NCBI GenBank assembly: GCA_023129675.1
Contig: JAGMBM010000047.1
Location: 1 to 5,155 of the forward strand
Reading direction: 5' to 3'
DNA from: Hadesarchaea archaeon
GTDB taxonomy: Archaea; Hadarchaeota; Hadarchaeia; Hadarchaeales; Hadarchaeaceae
Length of the DNA: 5,155 bases
This document shows positions 1 through 4,813 of the stretch, piece by piece; the stretch's first letter is position 1; every line of letters begins with the position of its first letter. The translations under genes and the position numbers were made by a program. Below the pieces are notes generated by a model. The model saw nothing but the letters and a program-made list of their open reading frames with translations. It was not told where the DNA came from and did not search any database.

Positions 1-20
1 TTAAAATTGAGAGTACAAAC

Positions 21-242
21 ATGCTGCTGACAAGTCTAAGACCTGGGGAAATAGGCGTTGTGATTCAAATAGCCGGAGGGCACGGCATGAGACAGAAGTT
101 AGCGCTCCGGGGGATTAAAGAGGGCAGCTGGCTGCGAATGATTTCGTCTTCAAGAGGTCCTGTTGTCGTGGAAAGTAATGGGGGTCAAACCGCCATAGGC
201 CGTGGGATGGCGCAAAAAATAATTGTGGGGATGATTAGGTAG
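21..242 (+). CDS. feoA: FeoA-family ferrous iron transport protein
   Basis: This 73-residue protein has the size and pattern of stand-alone FeoA, a small cytoplasmic SH3-like beta-barrel protein that works with the FeoB Fe(II) transporter. Family features seen are the opening LTSLRPGEIGVV, a central MRQKLALRGIKEGSWL (the usual 'L..LGi..G..v' turn) and an ending GGQTAIGRGMAQKIIV that matches the 'i.ig..lA..I.V' strand pair. The ATG at 21 is the first start and fits the family length. An A+T-rich TTAAAATTG at 1-9 could be part of a TATA box, but too little upstream sequence is present to judge. The stop lies nine bases before the start of the DtxR-type repressor, so the two are probably co-transcribed. 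No feoB is in the window. FeoA shares its fold with the C-terminal SH3 domain of DtxR proteins, so a regulatory rather than transport role is possible. Confidence 0.9.
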   Translation: MLLTSLRPGEIGVVIQIAGGHGMRQKLALRGIKEGSWLRMISSSRGPVVVESNGGQTAIGRGMAQKIIVGMIR

Positions 243-251
243 GTCGAGATC

Positions 252-713
252 ATGGGTAAGAAAAAGTTTAGCTCAAGCGTTGAGGATTATCTGGAGGCCA
301 TATACTTTCTTACGAATGAGGAAACAAGCGTCAAGACATCGAATATCGCCTCCTTTTTGGAACACAAGCCCCCGAGCGTCACGGAGATGCTGGAAAAACT
401 CAGCAAAGAGGGGCTCGTGAAACATGAGAAGTACGGCACCGTTTCGCTCACGCCGCAGGGGTTACGAGTTGCGGAGGAAGTCGGCGCCAGACATAAAACT
501 TTGATTATTTTTCTTGAACTTTTAGGTGTGGATAGAGGGACCGCGGAAATCGATGCATGTAAAATCGAGCATGTCCTGAATCGAAGGACCATGAATAGGT
601 TGAGGAGATTCGTGGAATTCGTTCAAAAAGCCCCCAAGAAACCGGAGTGGCTTGAGCATTACAAGCACTTCGTCAAAACGGGTGAACATCTAGAATGTAA
701 GAAAAAAGTATAG
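252..713 (+). CDS. DtxR/MntR-family metal-dependent transcriptional repressor
   Basis: This 153-residue protein has the two-domain form of metal-dependent repressors of the DtxR/IdeR/MntR/TroR family, which bind Fe(II) or Mn(II) and then operator DNA. Residues about 9-70 form the winged helix: SVEDYLEAIYFL, the recognition-helix region KPPSVTEMLEKLSKEGLV, and the wing YGTVSLTPQG. Residues about 75-140 form the metal-binding dimerisation domain, with H81 and the C103-x2-E106-H107 motif. Alignment by eye to B. subtilis MntR places D12, E15 and H81 at D8, E11 and H77, while C103 replaces MntR E99 and matches DtxR C102. The protein lacks the C-terminal SH3 domain of long DtxR members, as in MntR. 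The ATG at 252 follows feoA by nine bases, with a weak AGGT-type ribosome site around 242-248. It probably controls metal uptake genes, perhaps including its own operon; no clear operator is visible in the few bases upstream of feoA. Confidence 0.92.
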   Translation: MGKKKFSSSVEDYLEAIYFLTNEETSVKTSNIASFLEHKPPSVTEMLEKLSKEGLVKHEKYGTVSLTPQGLRVAEEVGARHKTLIIFLELLGVDRGTAEIDACKIEHVLNRRTMNRLRRFVEFVQKAPKKPEWLEHYKHFVKTGEHLECKKKV

Positions 714-726
714 TGGCATTTTCACC

Positions 727-738
727 TTTTGATCAAAA
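727..738. terminator. Possible bidirectional terminator palindrome between convergent genes
   Basis: The 39-base gap between the convergent repressor and P-loop genes contains a perfect 12-base dyad, TTTTGATCAAAA, within A+T-rich sequence. T-rich tracts promote archaeal transcription termination, and this site offers short T runs on both strands (TTTT on plus, TTTTTT from 735-740 on minus). The stem is short and weak, so the call rests mostly on location. Confidence 0.3.
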
Positions 739-752
739 AATCGATGAGAGAG

Positions 753-1430
753 TTAAATTTTCAAAGCAGTTACTACCTTCTCGATTTCTAATTTGAGATG
801 ATCTAATCCTTCAACGTTGTTCTTAACTACCACGATCGGGGCAGGGGCCTGTGCTTTTAGTTCATTCTCCGATTTCAAAAAAAGCTCCTCGTAGTCGTCG
901 TATTTGTAGTAGCGCTCCATGATGTCGGTGGGGACGATGTGCTCGTCGATGTTCTTGCCCCGAGCTTCCTTGAACCTCCGAACATTTCGTTCCACACAGA
1001 CATCGAACGGGCAGTAAATGTAGAGGATCAGCGAGTGGTCCAGCACTTCACGGTCGAAATTCTTGAGCGCATTGGCATATCGGTCGCGAGCGAACTCGAC
1101 GAAGATCACCCTGCCCGACTGCTCGAGTTCCTTGAGCTTGCGGTTGATTTCTTTAAGCACGTCGTCGAGTATCGTGAAGTCGGTCACCACGAAGCCGCCC
1201 TCCTTTCGGTAGTGGCGCTTAAACTCGGTGTCGCGGTCGAGCAGCTCCTTAAGCACGGGGAAGTCGTCGATCCGCGTGATATCGCTCGCCAAGCCTTCCT
1301 CACGTAACCTCTGCCCCAACATGCGGTAGACGGCCGACTTCCCGGAGCCCGGGCGCCCGAGCAGGAACACAAAGGACGGGGGAGATTTTACCACGGGTTC
1401 ACCAAGCTTCAGGTATCTGCAATAGTTCAT
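753..1430 (-). CDS. P-loop NTPase, kinase-like, substrate unknown
   Basis: The minus-strand protein is 225 residues from the ATG at 1430, or 236 from a TTG at 1463. Numbering from the TTG, a P-loop GRPGSGKS at 36-43 follows a hydrophobic strand (FVFLL). Then come an acidic RIDDFP at about 64-69, a Walker-B-like strand VIFVEFARDRY at about 119-129 with E123 as the likely catalytic acid, and strand LILYIYC followed by an Arg-rich CVERNVRR at about 156-163, which resembles the lid region of adenylate, nucleoside or shikimate-type kinases. This is the layout of small-molecule or polynucleotide kinases and zeta-toxin-like folds, not of AAA+ remodelers. I do not recognise a specific family or substrate. 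I prefer the ATG because a TTTAAA box at 1455-1460 is centred about 27 bases upstream of it, as expected for a leaderless archaeal transcript, and because the TTG has no well-spaced ribosome site. It is convergent with the repressor and divergent from the secretion-like operon. Confidence 0.8.
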   Translation of the reverse strand: MNYCRYLKLGEPVVKSPPSFVFLLGRPGSGKSAVYRMLGQRLREEGLASDITRIDDFPVLKELLDRDTEFKRHYRKEGGFVVTDFTILDDVLKEINRKLKELEQSGRVIFVEFARDRYANALKNFDREVLDHSLILYIYCPFDVCVERNVRRFKEARGKNIDEHIVPTDIMERYYKYDDYEELFLKSENELKAQAPAPIVVVKNNVEGLDHLKLEIEKVVTALKI

Positions 1431-1453
1431 TAGCTTTTGCCAAATTTTCCCCC

Positions 1454-1460
1454 TTTTAAA
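1454..1460. promoter_or_regulatory. Candidate shared TATA box for the divergent genes
   Basis: TTTTAAA in the divergent region contains the perfect dyad TTTAAA (1455-1460), which reads as a TATA-like element on both strands. Its centre is about 27 bases from the A of the minus-strand ATG at 1430, the usual archaeal TATA-to-start distance, and about 33 bases before the plus-strand TTG at 1491. Either transcript would be leaderless or nearly so. No convincing BRE is visible, and long C/G runs flank the box. Confidence 0.35.
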
Positions 1461-1490
1461 CAACTCCCCCCCAAAGCCTAGGCGGGTGAA

Positions 1491-1742
1491 TTGGACACCT
1501 TACCGTTGGTGGTCGCGCTAGCTGTTGCCTGGCACATCGGCTTGACTTTGCTCGAGCGCTCGCGCTATCCTAAGCAAGCCCGGCCCCCGCTGGCGAAGCT
1601 CTTGCTGTCGGCCGAGGTGGACCTGCTCCGAACCCTCAGGAGCGAACTCAGGCGGCGCCTTCGTCTCAGGCGTGAGTCCAAGAGCGAGCGGAAGCTGTCG
1701 GAGGTCGAGGGGAGGCTGGAGGAGTTGGGCGAGGATGGGTGA
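1491..1742 (+). CDS. Small single-TM membrane protein with basic helical tail
   Basis: The first gene of the operon encodes 83 residues. Residues about 4-22 (LPLVVALAVAWHIGLTLL) form one hydrophobic segment with no preceding positive charge, followed by R/K-rich sequence. By the positive-inside rule this predicts an N-out, C-in anchor with a cytoplasmic tail. The tail (about 36-80) is highly charged, lacks prolines and is probably helical, ending in an acidic EVEGRLEELGEDG. It has no type III signal peptide of the archaeal pilin kind, so it is not an obvious pilin. The TTG at 1491 has GGGTGA only one base upstream, too close for a normal ribosome site, so leaderless initiation or a start at TTG 1506 or GTG 1509 is possible; the latter would shorten the hydrophobic segment. 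Its end overlaps the next gene by 8 bases. I recognise no family. A membrane tether for the downstream cytoplasmic proteins is inferred. Confidence 0.65.
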   Translation: MDTLPLVVALAVAWHIGLTLLERSRYPKQARPPLAKLLLSAEVDLLRTLRSELRRRLRLRRESKSERKLSEVEGRLEELGEDG

Positions 1743-2337
1743 TGAGCCGACGTTCGAGGCGGTCTTGACAGCGATCGACCGTCTCTTAGAGTTGTCTCCC
1801 CGGGAGGTGAGCTCGGGGGGTGAACTCTGGACGAAGCTAGATAACATGCTCGACGGGCTCCTCGGTGCAGCCAAATTCGATGCGGCTCGCCACGGGCGCC
1901 TGGCTGAGCTGGTGGCCTCGCTCAAAGCTGCGGCCGCCCGGTTCCATCAATCCCTGCTCAACGCGAGGCGCGGTGGACCTCTGCGCGACGATTGGGCGCG
2001 CTTTGTCGAACGCGACTTCATCAAGCTCAAGGACGAGGTTCTAGCTTTAAAGGAATTTTTGGTCGGAGAAACGGATTTTCTCAAATTCGCTTGCTTGCGG
2101 GCGAGGTTGAGGGATCTCGGCAGGATTAATCCGGAGAAATTGTTCGAGGAGCTACACGAGGAGCAGGCGATAAGCGAGCGCACTTGGGTGCTCCTCATGG
2201 CCCAGCCGAACACGTGGCAAAAGGCGCTCAAGGATCGCGAGGTTTCTGGAGAGCTGGCGCGCATATCGGGCTGGCTTCTCGACCTTCAGGAGGCGAGGAG
2301 GGAGCGAAGGTGTTTGGCGAGGAAGACGGCAAGGTAG
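1735..2337 (+). CDS. Uncharacterised helical protein (operon gene 2)
   Basis: This 200-residue protein starts at the ATG at 1735, with GGAGGAG at 1718-1724 as ribosome site ten bases upstream and an 8-base overlap with the preceding gene. The frame is open further upstream to an ATG at 1672, but that would add 21 Arg/Ser/Trp-rich residues lying wholly inside the previous gene and lacks support. The protein is predicted to be almost all alpha-helical and soluble, rich in Leu, Ala, Glu and Arg, with amphipathic stretches such as LAELVASLKAAAARFHQSLL (about 60-80) and FIKLKDEVLALKEFLV (about 94-110), and a basic C-terminus. There is no signal peptide, TM segment, nucleotide-binding motif or Cys cluster. 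I recognise no family. Overlap with its neighbours suggests translational coupling and a role as a cytoplasmic subunit of the same machine. Confidence 0.75.
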   Translation: MGDEPTFEAVLTAIDRLLELSPREVSSGGELWTKLDNMLDGLLGAAKFDAARHGRLAELVASLKAAAARFHQSLLNARRGGPLRDDWARFVERDFIKLKDEVLALKEFLVGETDFLKFACLRARLRDLGRINPEKLFEELHEEQAISERTWVLLMAQPNTWQKALKDREVSGELARISGWLLDLQEARRERRCLARKTAR

Positions 2338-2585
2338 TGCTCGCTGAACACGGGCGGTGGATAGCCAGCCTTCGGGACGACGCGCGGGTGCTCGAGCAGC
2401 GCCTCCGGGGCCTAGAGCGAAGGGTGGCTACGCTCGAGGCGAACCTCGCGGAGCTGACGAAGCTTTACGGCAAGCTTGACCTAGCGTTGGGGGCCCTCAG
2501 CGACGAGCTCGCTCGGTTGGGTTCACGGGTTGACGCGCTCATCGGGCTTTACAGGGGTGTAAAGTCAGGGAGGCGACGGGGATGA
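2310..2585 (+). CDS. Small coiled-coil protein (operon gene 3)
   Basis: The protein has 91 residues from the GTG at 2310, which has GGAGGG at 2297-2302 seven bases upstream; the frame is open upstream but only as a shadow of gene 2. Heptad a/d positions run without a break from residue 21 to 77: L21, A25, L28, L32, L35, V39, L42, L46, L49, Y53, L56, L60, L63, L67, L70, V74 and L77, with charged residues between. This is a nearly pure parallel-type coiled coil of about eight heptads, so it very probably oligomerises. The tail, YRGVKSGRRRG, is basic and is encoded partly by the palindromic element at 2547-2564. The gene overlaps gene 2 by 28 bases and the ATPase gene by an ATGA. No family is recognised; a scaffold or adaptor between membrane protein and ATPase is a guess. 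Confidence 0.75.
   Translation: MFGEEDGKVVLAEHGRWIASLRDDARVLEQRLRGLERRVATLEANLAELTKLYGKLDLALGALSDELARLGSRVDALIGLYRGVKSGRRRG
2547..2564 (+). repeat. Palindromic junction element, copy A (variant arms)
   Basis: CTTTACA-GGGG-TGTAAAG is a perfect 7-bp stem with a GGGG loop, at the 3' end of the coiled-coil gene and 17 bases before the ATPase start. Compared with the other copies (TTCACA/TGTGAA) both arms have changed together, C to T and G to A, keeping the pairing. A separate ribosome site AGGGAGG (2567-2573) serves the ATPase gene, so here the loop is not needed for initiation. Confidence 0.75.
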
Positions 2586-4813
2586 GCTGCGAGCGAGCGG
2601 TTATCAGGCTGGGGAATGGACGAATCTTGAGGTTTAAGTGCGAGGGTTGCGAGCACGGCGCCTCCATCGAGGAATCCGAGGTCTGCATGCGTGAGGTCGT
2701 GCGTGCACTCGCCGAGCATCCAGAGGTGAGCTCCGTGGTCCTCGCTGACATCTACGAGCGCGAGTACAGCGGCCCGTGCTTGGCTGAGCTCAAGGAGATA
2801 GCGAAAATATTTAGGGCGTGCAAGTACTGGCCCTTCGCCCACCTCGCGCCGACCGATTGTAAGCGCTGCGAGCCCGAGCGGAGGCAACAGCTCCAGAGCG
2901 CGCTCGAGACGATGCCTGGGGATCCTGCACGGGCACGCGAGGAGCTCGAGGACATCGTCCGGGAGCATCTGGCGAGGTCCAAACGGGGGGCGGAAAAGTG
3001 CAGGCGATGCCGGGCGACCTTTATCGAGCGTGCCTTGGCTCCCACACTGTCGGCGCTGGGACGCGCGAAGCTGGCTGGCGTTGGCCAAAAAGGTCGCGAG
3101 GGCTACACGAAGATCCTGCGGGCGCTCATCCGCCCGTGCTTTATGAGTTCCCGCCTCGCGCTCGAGCCACCCGCCGAAGCCGGGCTGGTCGACGCCTATC
3201 GGGTGGGGAGCAGCGAGGTTCGAATTTATCGCTTAGGGGGCGAGCTCCAACACCTCTACTTCCTGGTTCCCCCCGAGCATAGGCTCCCCCGCGAACAGGT
3301 GTTGCTCCTGCACCGTGCCCGCCAGACGCTTCTGACGCAGCGCCTGGAACTCGAGCTCGATCCGCTTCGGGCCCGGAAGCAACTCGAGCACCTCGGCGCG
3401 GACCTCATGGCCAAGCTGGTGGTCGATGAAAAGCTCAATATCGAGAAGGAAGATGTGGAGGAGCTAGCCCAACACCTAGCCAGGTTTACCGCGGGCCTGG
3501 GGGTGCTCGAAGTCCTGCTGGCAGATGCCCGGGTGCAGGATATTTACATCGACGCACCCGTTGGACGAACGCCAATCCACATGTATCATCAAGATTTCGA
3601 GGAGTGTCTCACGAACATCTATCTGACGCCCGAAGATGCCGAATCGTTGATCTCCCGTTTCCGCGCCATCAGCGGGAGGCCGTTCTCCGAGGCAGATCCG
3701 GTGCTTGACCTGAACCTCGGGGGCGTGAGGGTAGCGGCGATCGGGTACCCCCTGAGCCCGGAGGGGTTGGCGTTTGCACTGCGAAGGCACAAGCCGACTC
3801 CCTGGACTTTGCCGCAATTCATCCGAGCGAAATTTCTGACCCCCTATGCAGCTGGCTTGCTCAGCCTCCTGGTCGACTCCCAAGCCTCGCTCTTGGTGAC
3901 GGGGAGCCGCGGCGCCGGGAAGACCTCGCTTTTGGCTGCCCTCATGCTTGAGCTCCTGCCCAAGTTTCGCATAATTTCATTGGAGGACACCCTCGAGTTG
4001 CCCATCGAGCAACTTCGTCAGCTTGGCTTTAAGGTGCAGGCATTGCGCGTGCAGTCGGCCGTCTCGGGCTCCGATGTGGAGCTGCGCGCGGAAGATGCGT
4101 TAAGGGCGGCACTCCGGTTGGGGGAGTCGGTGTTTGTGATCGGTGAGGTTCGAGGGCCCGAAGTCAAGACACTTTACGAGGCGATGCGCGTGGGAGCTGC
4201 GGGCAACTCGGTCATGGGCACTATCCACGGCGCCACGACACGAGATGTCTTCGAGCGCGTGGTTTACGACCTAGGCATCCCACCTAGCTCCTTCAAGGCG
4301 ACGGATGCTATCGCGGTGGCAGTACCCATTCGACCACGGGGCAGCGTCGCTCGGACGCGCAGGGTGGTCCAGATAACCGAGGTCCGCAAGGGCTGGCGGG
4401 AGGACCCGATGAGCGAGGAAGGATTCGAGGACCTGATGAAATATGACCCAGAGGGTGACAAGCTCGAGCCGACGCGAGCGCTGACGGGACTGAAATCGCA
4501 GCTCATCGAGGGCATCGCCCGAAAATGGGGCACCAAGCCGAGGGAGGTCTTGAGAAATCTCGAGCTCCGGGCGGAAGTCCAAGGAGCGCTGGTCGAAATG
4601 GCTGCTAGGCTCAAAACGCCAGAGCTGCTCGAGGCTGAATTCTCGGTCCGCTCGAACCTCGTGCTCCACTCATTGCTGGAGGAGCAACTGCGGCGCAAGC
4701 GCGTCGACTACCGTGATGTCCTCAGGCACTGGCGCGAGTGGCTTACGAACTCTACGAGGAAAATTTCACAGGGGTGTGAAGTTCACAGGGGTGTGAAATT
4801 TGAAGAGGCTTAG
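2582..4813 (+). CDS. Type II/IV secretion-system (archaeal pilus-type) ATPase with N-terminal CxxC region
   Basis: This 743-residue protein belongs to the secretion/pilus ATPase superfamily (GspE/PilB, VirB11, TadA, FlaI), cytoplasmic hexameric motors that drive pilus assembly or secretion at the membrane. Residues about 300-430 are the N-terminal domain preceding the motor (GLGVLEVLLADARVQDIYID; ISGRPFSEADPVLDL). The motor has Walker A GSRGAGKTS at 441-449 (K447), Asp box LEDTLELP with E468-D469, Walker B VFVIGEVRGPE with E522 and R524, and His box MGTIHGATT with H549, so it looks catalytically intact. The region after about 600 (YDPEGDKLE, then Arg/Leu-rich helices) resembles the C-terminal tail of longer archaeal pilus ATPases. 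Unusual is residues 1-145, with C20xxC23, C35, C66, C80, C93xxC96 and C140xxC143, probably metal-binding. FlaI-type proteins are usually nearer 500-550 residues. The ATG at 2582 has AGGGAGG eight bases upstream and overlaps the coiled-coil gene stop. The 3' end carries the tandem palindromes. No companion TadC-like membrane gene is in the window; it may lie beyond the end. Confidence 0.93.
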   Translation: MSCERAVIRLGNGRILRFKCEGCEHGASIEESEVCMREVVRALAEHPEVSSVVLADIYEREYSGPCLAELKEIAKIFRACKYWPFAHLAPTDCKRCEPERRQQLQSALETMPGDPARAREELEDIVREHLARSKRGAEKCRRCRATFIERALAPTLSALGRAKLAGVGQKGREGYTKILRALIRPCFMSSRLALEPPAEAGLVDAYRVGSSEVRIYRLGGELQHLYFLVPPEHRLPREQVLLLHRARQTLLTQRLELELDPLRARKQLEHLGADLMAKLVVDEKLNIEKEDVEELAQHLARFTAGLGVLEVLLADARVQDIYIDAPVGRTPIHMYHQDFEECLTNIYLTPEDAESLISRFRAISGRPFSEADPVLDLNLGGVRVAAIGYPLSPEGLAFALRRHKPTPWTLPQFIRAKFLTPYAAGLLSLLVDSQASLLVTGSRGAGKTSLLAALMLELLPKFRIISLEDTLELPIEQLRQLGFKVQALRVQSAVSGSDVELRAEDALRAALRLGESVFVIGEVRGPEVKTLYEAMRVGAAGNSVMGTIHGATTRDVFERVVYDLGIPPSSFKATDAIAVAVPIRPRGSVARTRRVVQITEVRKGWREDPMSEEGFEDLMKYDPEGDKLEPTRALTGLKSQLIEGIARKWGTKPREVLRNLELRAEVQGALVEMAARLKTPELLEAEFSVRSNLVLHSLLEEQLRRKRVDYRDVLRHWREWLTNSTRKISQGCEVHRGVKFEEA
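4761..4801 (+). repeat. Tandem palindromic junction elements, copies B1 and B2
   Basis: There are two copies of TTCACA-GGGG-TGTGAA, at 4765-4780 and 4782-4797, with centres 17 bases apart, inside the last codons of the ATPase gene. The outer arms also match: AAATTTCACA (4761-4770) is the reverse complement of TGTGAAATTT (4792-4801), and the inner arms TGTGA/TCACA pair around AGT. The region can therefore form either two short hairpins or one long 10+5 bp hairpin with a GGGG/GGGG internal loop. Copy B1 is read in a different codon frame from the other copies, so the conservation is at the nucleic acid level. Confidence 0.85.
4788..4793 (+). promoter_or_regulatory. Shine-Dalgarno-like GGGGTG in the palindrome loop
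   Basis: GGGGTG spans the loop and the first arm bases of copy B2 and lies exactly six bases before the TTG at 4800. Against the conserved archaeal 16S tail it pairs as GAGGTG would, with one G-U. It decides the TTG start of the HTH gene and could be occluded when the long tandem hairpin forms. Confidence 0.5.

Noticed and set aside
939..1307. Plus-strand reading frame opposite the P-loop gene
   Set aside because: It lies antisense to the P-loop protein, whose motifs show the minus strand to be coding.
1672..1734. N-terminal extension of the 200-aa protein to ATG 1672
   Set aside because: The 21 extra residues lie entirely within the previous gene and look like a frame shadow; ATG 1735 has a well-placed ribosome site.
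2184..2309. Longer coiled-coil protein from ATG 2184
   Set aside because: The extra part overlaps the 200-aa gene completely and is Gly/His/Ala-rich without structure; GTG 2310 has a good ribosome site.
2519..2535. Extra degenerate palindrome (GTTCACGGGTTGAC)
   Set aside because: Only the left arm resembles the family; the right arm does not pair with it.
3476..3883. Minus-strand reading frame opposite the ATPase
   Set aside because: It is antisense to a conserved domain of the ATPase and has no recognisable protein features; long antisense frames are expected in G+C-rich genes. The same holds for the minus frames at 1518-1925, 1947-2264, 2549-3088 and 4264-4698.
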